A DNA stretch of 64,000 bases from GCA-2737665 sp044344795 (GTDB lineage Bacteria; Bacteroidota; Bacteroidia; Palsa-965), in contig JBIJCF010000001.1 in assembly GCA_044344795.1 (NCBI GenBank), positions 109,849-173,848 of the forward strand. Direction: 5' to 3'. Every line of letters begins with the position of its first letter. Within the stretch, counting starts at the first letter, position 1. Of this stretch, positions 8,200 through 16,782 are shown piece after piece. Made by a program: the position numbers and the translations under genes. Under the pieces are notes generated by a model that was not told the origin of the DNA, searched no databases, and saw only the letters and a list, made by a program, of their open reading frames with translations.

Positions 8200-10325
8200 A
8201 ATGACAATTCAAGTTCGATTTCATCAGTTGGTTTCAAGGCTGTTCCCACCGGGATGGATTGACTTTTCACTGTACCCGCACCTTTAATGCGAACACGATA
8301 TCCCGCTGATTCTAAAAAGAACATAGCATCAGCACCCACCATGCCTCGCATATCAGGCATTGTTTTCTTTTTTAATACCGATTCAACGTTGACTTTGCTG
8401 CTGTGATAAACAGCTCCGGAGTCATTTCTTTTAAATTCGATTACATCCGATTCTGAAAATGATTCTCCTGATGTCTTTAACATCAGTCCACGGGCGGCGA
8501 TCAAAGTATGTGCGTATAATCCACGCTTTACATTTGGCAACTCAGCAATAGGATTTTTTGCGGGTTGTGAATTATGTATATCTAATTCTGTTGCGTAAAC
8601 ACGATCTGCGATTTGTTTAAACACAGGACCTGCAACAACACCGCCATAGTAAGCGTCGTTAGAAGGTGAGTTGACGATAACGATGCATGAATATTTCGGT
8701 TTATCTGCCGGAAAGTATCCAACAAACGAAGCCTGATAGGTTACACCATTCGCACCTTTGTATCCTTTGCCCTGCGCCACTTGCGCTGTTCCCGTTTTTC
8801 CGGCAACACGATACGAAGTGTTCTTTAAACTTTTAGCAGTTCCATTTTGCACAACGCCTTCCAGCAATTGTTGTGCGGCAGCAACAGCTTCCGGCTTAGC
8901 AATCGCAGGATTAATTACTTCAACAGGAAATGACTCTACTACTTTACCACGATCCTGAATTTCTTTCACCAATCGAGGCTTCACCATCACGCCGTTATTC
9001 GCAACTGCATTGTATAATGTGAGTGTTTGTAATGGAGTAATTAGTGATTCGTAACCTATCGATAACCAAGGCAATGAAGTTCCATACCAATCCTTATCTC
9101 CGGCATTTTTAATACGTGACTTTCCTTCACCGGCAATTGACAATCCAAGTTGTTTACCAAAACCGATTTGATTTAAACCATCCGTAAACTGCTTCGGTTG
9201 TTTAGCATATGCACGATGTATGATTCGAGAAATCCCAACATTACTAGATTCCCAGAACGCTTCCTCCAACGTTACTTCGTTCTTCTTCGGAGGATGAGAA
9301 TCCTTCATGGTGCGATCGAAATACTTGTACTCGCCACTATTCAGATCAACTTTATCAGAAAGCTTCGCAACACCATCATTCATTGCGACAAGTAGTGAAG
9401 CGAGTTTAAACGTAGAACCGGGCTCGCGAGCGTCGGCAATCGCATAATTAAAATCTTCCTGATAAACTCCGGAATCTTTTCTGGTCAGATTAGCAATAGC
9501 TCGAATTTCTCCGGTCGTCACCTCCATCAACACAACACAACCATACTTTGCATCATGCGCACTTAACGAGTTCATTAAAGCGTTCTCAGCAACATCCTGA
9601 ATATTGATATCAATAGTCGTAATGACATCTTTACCATGTTGTGGTTCAATTTCATTATCGTTATTCAGCGGCATCCAAACGCCACCGGCAATTTTCCGCA
9701 TTAGACGCTTGCCGCTAATTCCTGTCAATACAGAATCGTACGCACCTTCAAGACCCACTTTTAATCCGTCAGGACGAGCATATCCAATAGTACGTGCTGC
9801 CAACATCCGGAAAGGCAATTCACGCTTATTTGTTTGCACGTATATGAAACCACCCTTGTATTTGCCTACACGAAATAGCGGCAACGTCTTTAACTCCTGC
9901 AACTGTTTGAACGAAACGTTCCGTGCCAGCAACTGATAACGATGACCGTCTTTTCGTGCTTTAAGAATTAATCGGGCGTATTCACGTTCACTTTTTTCTG
10001 CAAGAACATGAGCAAGTCCCTTTGCAAGAGCGCGAGCGCTATCCTGGAACTCCGCATCGTCGATAAATGAATTTGCAAAAGGATCTATTCCTACTTCGTA
10101 ATAAGGAAGCGATGTTGCCAACAAAGATCCGTCAACTGCAAAAATATTTCCGCGAACAGCTTCAATGTCGAGTTCCTTCACCATGAAGTTCTCCGCCTCC
10201 ATCTTCCACTTTTCGCCTTGCGCAATTTGAACGAAGAAAACACGCGACAAAATGGCCGCAGCAAACAAGCAGCAGAAGATGTACACAACGTACACGCGAC
10301 GCAAAATATGTTTATTGCTTTCCAT
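8196..10325 (-). CDS. ftsI: Septal transpeptidase FtsI (class B PBP) with one C-terminal PASTA domain
   Basis: This class B penicillin-binding protein cross-links septal peptidoglycan and partners with FtsW. One N-terminal membrane anchor (about residues 11-33) is followed by a dimerisation/pedestal domain and a transpeptidase domain. The active-site motifs are all present: STFK with catalytic Ser304, SSN at 360-362 and KTG at 510-512. Residues from about 650 to the end (TMPDMRGMVGADAMFFLESA) form a single PASTA domain, which E. coli FtsI lacks but Bacteroidota and Gram-positive homologues often carry. Length is 709 residues. It overlaps murE by 4 bp and the ftsL-like gene by 14 bp. Confidence 0.95.
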   Translation of the reverse strand: MESNKHILRRVYVVYIFCCLFAAAILSRVFFVQIAQGEKWKMEAENFMVKELDIEAVRGNIFAVDGSLLATSLPYYEVGIDPFANSFIDDAEFQDSARALAKGLAHVLAEKSEREYARLILKARKDGHRYQLLARNVSFKQLQELKTLPLFRVGKYKGGFIYVQTNKRELPFRMLAARTIGYARPDGLKVGLEGAYDSVLTGISGKRLMRKIAGGVWMPLNNDNEIEPQHGKDVITTIDINIQDVAENALMNSLSAHDAKYGCVVLMEVTTGEIRAIANLTRKDSGVYQEDFNYAIADAREPGSTFKLASLLVAMNDGVAKLSDKVDLNSGEYKYFDRTMKDSHPPKKNEVTLEEAFWESSNVGISRIIHRAYAKQPKQFTDGLNQIGFGKQLGLSIAGEGKSRIKNAGDKDWYGTSLPWLSIGYESLITPLQTLTLYNAVANNGVMVKPRLVKEIQDRGKVVESFPVEVINPAIAKPEAVAAAQQLLEGVVQNGTAKSLKNTSYRVAGKTGTAQVAQGKGYKGANGVTYQASFVGYFPADKPKYSCIVIVNSPSNDAYYGGVVAGPVFKQIADRVYATELDIHNSQPAKNPIAELPNVKRGLYAHTLIAARGLMLKTSGESFSESDVIEFKRNDSGAVYHSSKVNVESVLKKKTMPDMRGMVGADAMFFLESAGYRVRIKGAGTVKSQSIPVGTALKPTDEIELELSL

Positions 10326-10731
10326 CCTGTGCAGTTGCTATATCTGTTGATGTAACCGTAATCTTAATTGGAGGCTCTACCGACTCTTTAATTCCTAATG
10401 GAGCCGAACGCCGTGCCACTTCCGATTGCTTACTAATGAACATCACATCTGAAGTTGAAATGATGAATTCCGAACGCAACTCTTTTAAATCGTTGCTCAA
10501 TCTGTTCAGTTTGCGAATCTGCTCTTCTGCGTAGTAGCCGTTGGAGATATAAAACAACGCCACCACTGTCAGAAAAAGCAAAAACGGCAATGAACGCAGC
10601 GCTTGCTCTTTTGATAAGAACGAACCACTTAGTAAACTTCCAACGGTACGAGTGACGACATTTCCTTTACCTGATTTTACTTCAGGCTTCTCCTCTATCG
10701 GCTTCTTCTCTATTATTTTATTTTTCGTCAT
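10312..10731 (-). CDS. ftsL: FtsL-like division protein
   Basis: This small bitopic protein has a lysine/glutamate-rich cytoplasmic tail (1-45), one membrane segment around LPFLLFLTVVALFYISN (49-65), and a short extracytoplasmic helix (EEQIRKLNRLSNDLKELRSEF) typical of the FtsL/DivIC coiled coil. FtsL sequences are poorly conserved, so the call rests on topology, length (139 residues) and position between rsmH and ftsI, where ftsL normally sits. FtsL connects FtsB and FtsQ to FtsW and FtsI. The gene overlaps its neighbours on both sides (4 bp with rsmH, 14 bp with ftsI). Confidence 0.85.
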   Translation of the reverse strand: MTKNKIIEKKPIEEKPEVKSGKGNVVTRTVGSLLSGSFLSKEQALRSLPFLLFLTVVALFYISNGYYAEEQIRKLNRLSNDLKELRSEFIISTSDVMFISKQSEVARRSAPLGIKESVEPPIKITVTSTDIATAQDGKQ

Positions 10732-11645
10732 TCCGCAATCGGCGGTTTTTCTGCTATTCTTAGTTTGGCGCTTCGCGCGCGTGAGTTCAATTCAATTTCT
10801 TCGTCTGATGGAACAATTGGTTTTCTATTCACCGGCTCCAGCGGTCGTAATAGATTTCCATAGAAATCCTTTTCTTCCTTTCCTTCTATGTTCCCGAAGC
10901 GCATAAAATTTTTCACCATGCGATCTTCCAACGAGTGATAGGAAATCACCACCAACCGACCTCCGGGAGCTAACACCTCAACAGATTGTTTCAGTAATTC
11001 TTCAAGCGCTTTCATCTCTGCATTGATTTCAATACGCAGAGCCTGAAACACCTGAGCGAGATACCTAAACTCTTTTCCACGAGGAAGACAACCTGCGATC
11101 GCTTCTTTCAATTCTGCTATTGTGAGAATTGGTTGATCGTTTCGAGCATTTACAATCAACTGAGTTAAACGTCCTGCATTCTCCATTTCGCCATATAGCG
11201 AGAAGATTTTTTTCAACTGATGCGGCTCGTAAGTATTAAGCACATCAGCGGCAGTAGTAGTAGCATTTCTATTCATGCGCATATCCAGTGGTCCATCAAA
11301 GCGAGTAGAAAACCCGCGATCCGGACGATCAATCTGGTGCGATGAAATGCCTAAGTCGGCTAAAATTCCATGCACCGGAATGGCACTGTGCAAGCGCAGA
11401 AAGTTTTTCAGAAATCTGAAATTCTGCCCTACCAGCGTAAATCGCTTATCATCAGGTACATTTTGCAATGCATCTTCATCCTGATCAAAAGCGATCACGC
11501 GACCATTTTCATTCAGTCTTTCGAGAATTGCTCGTGTGTGTCCTCCGCCTCCAAAGGTGACATCTACATAGATGCCGTTTGGTCGGATTAACAATCCCTC
11601 CAGACATTCATTTAAAAGAACTGACTTATGGTATATCGATGTCAT
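10728..11645 (-). CDS. rsmH: 16S rRNA (cytosine1402-N4)-methyltransferase RsmH
   Basis: RsmH (MraW) methylates N4 of C1402 in the ribosomal P site using S-adenosylmethionine. The start YHKSVLLNECLEGL is the family N-terminus; DVTFGGGGHTRAIL is the SAM-binding glycine-rich loop, and DLGISSHQID, RGFSTRFDGPLDMRMN and VISYHSLEDRMVK are diagnostic RsmH motifs. The 305-residue length is normal. It overlaps mraZ by 20 bp and the ftsL-like gene by 4 bp, the standard head of a dcw cluster. Confidence 0.97.
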   Translation of the reverse strand: MTSIYHKSVLLNECLEGLLIRPNGIYVDVTFGGGGHTRAILERLNENGRVIAFDQDEDALQNVPDDKRFTLVGQNFRFLKNFLRLHSAIPVHGILADLGISSHQIDRPDRGFSTRFDGPLDMRMNRNATTTAADVLNTYEPHQLKKIFSLYGEMENAGRLTQLIVNARNDQPILTIAELKEAIAGCLPRGKEFRYLAQVFQALRIEINAEMKALEELLKQSVEVLAPGGRLVVISYHSLEDRMVKNFMRFGNIEGKEEKDFYGNLLRPLEPVNRKPIVPSDEEIELNSRARSAKLRIAEKPPIAE

Positions 11646-12105
11646 CGGCCTTATTACCCATGCTACCCATTACATCTTCCGCCAATGCTCCAAAATCCAC
11701 AGCAGGATCACTGATTGCATTTTCGTAAGCATCCTTATCCCAGATTTCAATGACATTAACTGCAGAGGACATGACTACATTTTTTCCGATGCCTGCATAC
11801 GACATCAGATCTTTTGGAATCAGAATCCTTCCGCTGCTATCCATTTCCACCATTTTCACTCCGGCACTAAATGCACGAATGAAATCGACATTCTTCTTTT
11901 TGAATCGGTTCAATTTGTTGACATCCTGCATCAACTTCTCCCACTCCGACATCGGATAGAGCTCCAAACACTTTTGAAACACACTCCGCTTCAACACAAA
12001 TCCTTTATCCAAAACCGGCTGCAACTGCTTCTTAAAAGCAACAGGCAACACCAGACGCGCTTTCGCATCTACATTTCCTTCGTGTACGCCGATTAAAGTG
12101 ATCAT
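11626..12105 (-). CDS. mraZ: Transcriptional regulator MraZ
   Basis: MraZ is a ring-forming DNA-binding protein with two SpoVT/AbrB-like repeats that controls the dcw operon. The first repeat starts GVHEGNVDAKARLVLPVAFK and the second contains VEMDSSGRILIPKDLMSYA, both matching the DxKGRxxxP core. The longest frame begins at 12150, but the added 15 residues are hydrophobic and unlike MraZ and would overlap the operator repeats, so I chose the ATG at 12105, giving MITLIGVHEG and 159 residues. The operator repeats (12144-12168) lie about 40 bp upstream, so autoregulation of the whole cluster is likely. Confidence 0.95.
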   Translation of the reverse strand: MITLIGVHEGNVDAKARLVLPVAFKKQLQPVLDKGFVLKRSVFQKCLELYPMSEWEKLMQDVNKLNRFKKKNVDFIRAFSAGVKMVEMDSSGRILIPKDLMSYAGIGKNVVMSSAVNVIEIWDKDAYENAISDPAVDFGALAEDVMGSMGNKADDIDIP

Positions 12106-12143
12106 GATTTTGAACTGAACGTGGTAAAAATAAAGAATAAAAA

Positions 12144-12168
12144 CCCACAAAAACCCACTTTACCCCAC
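12144..12168 (-). promoter_or_regulatory. MraZ-binding repeats upstream of the dcw operon
   Basis: On the coding strand three copies of GTGGG occur at exactly 10-bp intervals (12164-12168, 12154-12158, 12144-12148), within AGTGGGGTAA-AGTGGGTTTT-TGTGGGTTTT. Known MraZ operators are runs of three or four (G)TGGG-type repeats spaced one helical turn apart in front of mraZ. Position, spacing and sequence all fit, so this is a strong prediction without experimental support. Confidence 0.85.
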
Positions 12169-12170
12169 TT

Positions 12171-12520
12171 TTGTTGATAACTTCTCAATTTTCATTGTCA
12201 GAAGTGAAGCATTTTGAATTATAAAAGCCTCTATAAACATTGATTTTATTGAGTTTTTACGAATTTCACAAGCAATTATTTCGGTGGGAGAAATTAACAT
12301 GCCGCCTTTCAAGACATAAATGCATGAATTTAAACTCCAGCTTGTGATCACTAGGTATTATTGGCTCTAAATCCTTTATTTAATGATGTTTCAGGGTATT
12401 TTACATCAGCGAAGATGACGGGTCTAAAAAATGATGATTTTATATCAATATCATTTAAATGCGTTAGAAATCATTGATATTTCAATGTTTGAGATAATTT
12501 TCGCTGTCGGTGGATATTGA
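12171..12520. other. Divergent intergenic region between the dcw cluster and the acyltransferase operon
   Basis: This AT-rich region of about 350 bp separates two divergent operons. I see no convincing gene: a 63-codon minus-strand frame at 12160-12351 has no recognisable product and runs into the MraZ repeats. The right half holds the ATTGATAT repeats listed separately. I see no tRNA, terminator or riboswitch-like structure. Confidence 0.6.
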
Positions 12521-12523
12521 TAT
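12442..12523. repeat. Three copies of an ATTGATAT octamer upstream of the acyltransferase operon
   Basis: The octamer occurs inverted at 12442-12449 (ATATCAAT) and direct at 12473-12480 and 12516-12523. The first two form an inverted repeat with a 23-nt gap. The third overlaps the predicted -7 box at 12521-12528 and starts 43 bp (about four helical turns) after the second. This could be an operator for the downstream operon, but the region is AT-rich and chance is not excluded. Confidence 0.4.
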
Positions 12524-12528
12524 CTTTA
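12521..12528 (+). promoter_or_regulatory. Candidate -7 promoter box TATCTTTA
   Basis: The octamer matches the Bacteroidota -7 consensus TAnnTTTG at all but the last base and ends only 4 nt before the ATG at 12533. The transcript would be nearly leaderless. No clear -33 TTTG is visible at the usual 19-21 bp distance. Confidence 0.45.
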
Positions 12529-12532
12529 GCAC

Positions 12533-13372
12533 ATGGATCAGCATGAGCGATTTATAGACATTGAGCAAATCATTGCATCCAAAAATCCAGGCTTATTAAA
12601 GTGGTTGCCGGGCCCTATCCTGCGCTATGTTAAACGGATTTTGCATGAAGCGGACGTTAACAAATTCATGGCTCTTCACGGCAACAAAAAAGGAATAGCG
12701 TTTATTCATGAAGTCTTTCACGAGTTTGATGTGCGCATCGAATCACAAGGGATAGAGCACATTCCGACAAAAGGTGGTTGTTATATTGTCGGCAATCATC
12801 CTTTAGGTGGTCTTGATGGATTGGCTTTGATTGATGGTGTTTGCAATCAGCGTCGCGATATTCAATTTTTGGTAAATGACATTTTATTGCACCTGGAACC
12901 ATTACACGATTTTTTTGTGCCGGTAAATAAACATGGCACACAACGCGAAGCTGAAAAAATTGAAGCTGCTTATCGGTCTGAAAATGCAATTCTAATTTTT
13001 CCTGCAGGACTCGTATCGCGTAAGCAAAATGGTGAAGTCAGCGATTTAGAATGGAAAAAAAGTTTCGTTAATAAGGCAGTACAATACCATCAACCTATAG
13101 TTCCTGCTTTTATTGAAGGTGTCAATTCTCCTTTCTTTTACAATCTTGCCCTGTGGCGAAAGCGTTTAGGAATAAAAGCCAATATCGAAATGTTTTATCT
13201 CGTTGATGAGATGTATAAGCAGAAGAATAAAACCATTAGGATTATATTTGACCAACCGGTTATGCCTTCGCACTTGGACAAAACTAAATCGCCAAGAGAA
13301 TGGGCTCGACTGTTCCGTGATCAGGTATACGCCTTACGTGATCAGCGACCGGGTCCGTTTACAAAACATTGA
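12533..13372 (+). CDS. PlsC-like lysophospholipid O-acyltransferase, GlsA-like
   Basis: This 279-residue protein belongs to the glycerolipid acyltransferase superfamily. The acyltransferase active-site block is GNHPLGGLDGL near residue 88 (His and Asp), followed by FFVPVNKHGTQR and FPAGLVSRKQNG, the further conserved blocks. No membrane anchor is evident. The gene is followed after 8 bp by a GNAT/hemolysin-family N-acyltransferase. This pair, an O-acyltransferase plus an OlsB-like N-acyltransferase, matches the glsA and glsB arrangement that makes glycine lipids in Bacteroides. By analogy it would acylate the hydroxy group of a mono-acylated amino acid lipid. A general phospholipid acyltransferase role cannot be ruled out from sequence alone. 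Confidence 0.75.
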   Translation: MDQHERFIDIEQIIASKNPGLLKWLPGPILRYVKRILHEADVNKFMALHGNKKGIAFIHEVFHEFDVRIESQGIEHIPTKGGCYIVGNHPLGGLDGLALIDGVCNQRRDIQFLVNDILLHLEPLHDFFVPVNKHGTQREAEKIEAAYRSENAILIFPAGLVSRKQNGEVSDLEWKKSFVNKAVQYHQPIVPAFIEGVNSPFFYNLALWRKRLGIKANIEMFYLVDEMYKQKNKTIRIIFDQPVMPSHLDKTKSPREWARLFRDQVYALRDQRPGPFTKH

Positions 13373-13380
13373 GTAATTAT

Positions 13381-14325
13381 ATGATGAAGCCGATTATTGA
13401 TAGCATTGATAAAGCCATACTTAAAAGTGAACTCAATAGTTCGACGTTTATTCGTAATACCAACAATGGTAATAACGAAATCTACATCATTAACGACAAT
13501 AACGCTCCAAACACTTTAAAGGAGATAGGAAGACTTCGTGAATTAACATTTCGCGCTGCCGGAGGCGGAACGGGGAAAGATTGTGATTTGGATGAATTTG
13601 ATCTGGGTCCGCGTTGCTATGAGCAATTAATCGTGTGGAATCCGAACGACATGGAGATTGTAGGAGGATACCGTTTCATTCGCTGTGATAAAGCCTTGGA
13701 CGAACATGGTCATTATCACTTAGCTACTACAGAGCTTTTCAGATTCTCTGAGACGTTCAAATCTAATTATCTACCGTACACTATTGAATTGGGGCGTTCA
13801 TTCATTCAACCTCAATATCAGCCGTCATCGTCGAACAGAAAAGGTTTGTTTTCGCTGGATAATTTATGGGACGGATTGGGTGCACTAGTAATTGACCATA
13901 AGGACATTCGTTACTTCTTCGGAAAAGTTACCATGTACAGGCATTACGATGTTGCGGCGCGTGATCATATCATGGCATTTATGGATTATTACTTTCCGGA
14001 TCATAACAAATTGGTTATTCCGATATTCAAAGTAATTCCGCAAACAGATACTACTGCGTTCGTCGCGGAACTGAAAGATCTACCCTACAAGGATGGTCAT
14101 CGTTTGCTCAATGCCTATGTTCGCTCGAGAGACGAATTTATTCCACCATTGGTGAACTCGTATATGAATTTAAGCGCGACAATGAAAAACTTCGGAACAG
14201 CGGTGAACGGAGAATTTGGCGACGTTGATGAAACCGGGATTATGGTGACGATTTCAGATATCTATGATTCGAAAAAAGAACGTCACGTTGCGTCATACAT
14301 AGAAGAACTTAAAGCACGACAGTAA
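13381..14325 (+). CDS. GNAT-family N-acyltransferase (OlsB/GlsB-like, 'hemolysin' family)
   Basis: This 314-residue protein has the fold and motifs of the acyl-ACP-dependent N-acyltransferases often annotated as putative hemolysins: LRELTFRAAGGGTG near residue 50, EIVGGYRFIRC near 95, and IELGRSFIQPQYQ near 140. The family transfers a 3-hydroxyacyl chain to the amino group of ornithine or glycine. Paired with the upstream O-acyltransferase it probably performs the first step of amino-acid lipid synthesis in the inner membrane. The longest frame uses a TTG overlapping the upstream stop; I chose the ATG at 13381, followed by a second ATG at 13384. engB follows after 4 bp. Confidence 0.8.
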   Translation: MMKPIIDSIDKAILKSELNSSTFIRNTNNGNNEIYIINDNNAPNTLKEIGRLRELTFRAAGGGTGKDCDLDEFDLGPRCYEQLIVWNPNDMEIVGGYRFIRCDKALDEHGHYHLATTELFRFSETFKSNYLPYTIELGRSFIQPQYQPSSSNRKGLFSLDNLWDGLGALVIDHKDIRYFFGKVTMYRHYDVAARDHIMAFMDYYFPDHNKLVIPIFKVIPQTDTTAFVAELKDLPYKDGHRLLNAYVRSRDEFIPPLVNSYMNLSATMKNFGTAVNGEFGDVDETGIMVTISDIYDSKKERHVASYIEELKARQ

Positions 14326-14329
14326 AGCA

Positions 14330-14926
14330 ATGCAAATAAAATCAGCGAAATTTATTAAGAGCAGTGCGCGTGCAGATGAATGTCCTGTAACTACTTTACC
14401 AGAGTATGCGTTTATCGGACGATCCAATGTTGGAAAGAGTTCTCTCATCAACATGCTTACTAATCACAGTAAGCTGGCCAAAACATCCGGTCGTCCGGGA
14501 AAGACACAACTGATCAATCATTTTTTGATCAACGAAAACTGGTATCTCGTCGACTTACCCGGTTACGGATATGCGAAGGTTTCCAAGGAATTGCGAGAGA
14601 AATTTGATAAGCTCATTACACATTACATTATGAAACGAGCTAATCTGCGTTGTGTATTTGTACTTGTGGACAGCAGAATTCCTCCTCAACCGATTGATAT
14701 TTCCTTCATGAATAATCTGGGAGAAAATAATATTCCCTTCTGCATTGTATTTACCAAGTGCGACAAGCAATCGAAAAATCAGATTCAAAAAATGTTTGCT
14801 GTTTACAAAAAGGAGTTGCTTAATTATTGGGAAGAATTGCCCAACTGTTTTTTCACTTCATCGGAATCGAAAATGGGACGTGAGGAATTAATGGAGTTTA
14901 TTGAAGAGCACAATCAACTGCAATAA
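14330..14926 (+). CDS. engB: Ribosome biogenesis GTPase EngB/YsxC
   Basis: This TRAFAC-class GTPase takes part in late assembly of the 50S ribosomal subunit. GTP-binding motifs are clear: G1 GRSNVGKSSL near residue 30, G3 DLPGYGYAKV near 77, and G4 TKCDKQ near 142. The G2 threonine lies in KTSGRPGKTQ. At 198 residues the length is normal. The gene closes a three-gene plus-strand operon, and its stop codon is embedded in the A-tract of a bidirectional terminator. Confidence 0.96.
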   Translation: MQIKSAKFIKSSARADECPVTTLPEYAFIGRSNVGKSSLINMLTNHSKLAKTSGRPGKTQLINHFLINENWYLVDLPGYGYAKVSKELREKFDKLITHYIMKRANLRCVFVLVDSRIPPQPIDISFMNNLGENNIPFCIVFTKCDKQSKNQIQKMFAVYKKELLNYWEELPNCFFTSSESKMGREELMEFIEEHNQLQ

Positions 14927-14955
14927 AAAAGACCCGCTGTTGACGGGTCTTTTTT
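14925..14955. terminator. Bidirectional intrinsic terminator between engB and a convergent gene
   Basis: A perfect 12-bp stem AAAAAAGACCCG/CGGGTCTTTTTT with a 7-nt loop (CTGTTGA) has a T-run on both strands. It starts at the engB stop codon and lies 17 bp from the stop of the convergent gene ending at 14973, so it can end transcription in both directions. Confidence 0.93.
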
Positions 14956-14972
14956 ATGAAATAATCTTTTGT

Positions 14973-16778
14973 TTAACGCTGCGAACCGAACAAGGTCAAG
15001 AAACCTGTTGTACTGTAATCGGCAGTGTTAGATACGGCTTTCAAGATATAGTAGTAAGTTCCATCAGTACATGGCTGACCGGAATTTGTTCTTCCGTCCC
15101 AACGAACATCAGGAGCTGTAGAATTAAAGATCAAAACACCCCAACGATCATAAATTTCCAAAGAGTACTCTTTCAACCCGCTATTTGGAATGAAGAATTC
15201 GTCGTTAACGCCGTCACCATTAGGCGTAAATACATTCGGAATTAAAATACCTTCAGTAACTGTAACCACTTGCATCACTGTATCCACGCAGCCTGCAGCA
15301 TTAGTTACAGTTAACACAACGGTGTATGTTCCGGAAGCTCCGTATTCGTGTGTTGGGTTTTGATTTGTAGATGAATTGCCATCACCGAAATCCCATGACC
15401 ATGAGTTACCACCAACAGATTGATCGAAGAAAATAAAATCGTTGCTGAACATTCCGAAGGAGCTATCAGCAAATGCGCCAAGCGGAGCAGCTACAGGCTG
15501 TGTGAAACAACTGTCAGGTAAAGAATTACAACCTGTTGGAGAAACAGACACTACTGTTACATAGCCTGATCCTGTTGTCCAATCCACTAATAATGAATCA
15601 CCACCTTGTCCTGCAGCGATTGTCCCGTTTGGTGCAACGTTCCATAAATATCCGCCTCCGGTTCCACCAGTTACGCTATACAAATTACCGGAAGAATTTT
15701 CGCAGACAGTTGGGCAAGTAACAGTTGGAGCTGCAGGACGAACATCGGTTAAAACGTATGGTTCACCCGGGTTTGCAAATAACCAACCCTGTCTGTTCAA
15801 TGTTGTAAATATGCCTGATGTACTTGGAAGCACAGTAGCCATGTCATTCCATTGGTTGTTCGTTGTACGCCAGTGCGACATACCGGACCAAGTTCCGTCA
15901 GTAGCCGGAATATAATGTAACATGATGTCAGCAGAAGTAGCTCCATTTGGACGAAGAATGGCGTGATAGAAAGTATCATTCGCCAAGCACAACAAGCCGT
16001 CGTTAATGCTACGGTTGAAGCCGTCTACATCAGGATCGTTATTTACAAAACGAACCGTGTATTCGTTACCAGCTGCAGCAGTTGGAGTAATCACTACCGG
16101 GCGATAACGCGTTAAAACTACGCTGGAGCCTGTTGGATATAAATAAGCAGAGGCCGCGTTGGTTAAGCGAGAAAATGTTCCCGGCGCAAAACTTGACACA
16201 AACCCTTCTGCACCAGGCGTGTTAATGTTAAGTACTGCTGTGGTTGCCGGATTTAAAACAAAAAATGTTTGCTGTTGTGTTTCCAATTCGCGATCGCCAA
16301 TATTCAACACGCCGGTTAAACCTGTGCGTGCGTTAACACCTTGTAACGTTTTCTTTCTGTTGTTACCGGTTCCTGTACCTGTTAATGTAAAATTGTTAAA
16401 AGTAGTAACAGTCGCATTGGTTGAAGTGATCAACTGCTGGGTGTTGCCGAATAATTCAACCGTAGAGTTACCACCGTTAAATGTTGCGTTGTTGATCCAG
16501 TCTTGTTCTACACGATACGTTCCGTCACCTTGCACGGTTGACGCGTTGTCAATCGTAATTGTTCCTGGAACAGGAAGCGTAGAATTCTTCGTGATGGTTA
16601 CAGTACCGTTGTTGGTGAATGCAGATGTGTTATCTACCGTCATTCCACCGTTGCTATGCACGATAGCACCGTTGGCAACGAATATGGTTGCTCCGTTAGA
16701 AGTGAAAATCTGCGCGCCGGCATTGTGTGCAAGGAATATACTCGCAATTACGGACGCGACACTCGTAATTTTTTTCAT
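14973..16778 (-). CDS. Secreted protein with PKD domain and T9SS type B (CHU_C) C-terminal domain
   Basis: This 601-residue exported protein starts with a signal peptide (MKKITSVASVIASIFLAHNAGA, cleaved after Ala). Residues 25-130 are Asn/Thr/Gly-rich with a beta-helix look. A PKD domain follows at about residues 430-510 (SWDFGDGNSST, GTYTVVLTVTNAAG). The last 90 residues start IPNVFTPNGDGVND, contain EIYDRWGVLIFNS and end with a short hydrophobic strand: this is the gliding-motility-associated CHU_C domain, which directs export by the type IX system. The middle region is unassigned. I chose the second ATG (16778), since the first (16784) lies in an inverted repeat. gldC and gldB lie upstream on the same strand. 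Confidence 0.85.
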   Translation of the reverse strand: MKKITSVASVIASIFLAHNAGAQIFTSNGATIFVANGAIVHSNGGMTVDNTSAFTNNGTVTITKNSTLPVPGTITIDNASTVQGDGTYRVEQDWINNATFNGGNSTVELFGNTQQLITSTNATVTTFNNFTLTGTGTGNNRKKTLQGVNARTGLTGVLNIGDRELETQQQTFFVLNPATTAVLNINTPGAEGFVSSFAPGTFSRLTNAASAYLYPTGSSVVLTRYRPVVITPTAAAGNEYTVRFVNNDPDVDGFNRSINDGLLCLANDTFYHAILRPNGATSADIMLHYIPATDGTWSGMSHWRTTNNQWNDMATVLPSTSGIFTTLNRQGWLFANPGEPYVLTDVRPAAPTVTCPTVCENSSGNLYSVTGGTGGGYLWNVAPNGTIAAGQGGDSLLVDWTTGSGYVTVVSVSPTGCNSLPDSCFTQPVAAPLGAFADSSFGMFSNDFIFFDQSVGGNSWSWDFGDGNSSTNQNPTHEYGASGTYTVVLTVTNAAGCVDTVMQVVTVTEGILIPNVFTPNGDGVNDEFFIPNSGLKEYSLEIYDRWGVLIFNSTAPDVRWDGRTNSGQPCTDGTYYYILKAVSNTADYSTTGFLTLFGSQR

Positions 16779-16782
16779 AGCC

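Noticed and set aside
12160..12351. 63-codon minus-strand reading frame in the mraZ upstream region
   Set aside because: It runs into the MraZ repeats, has no family resemblance and lies in AT-rich DNA; treated as spurious.
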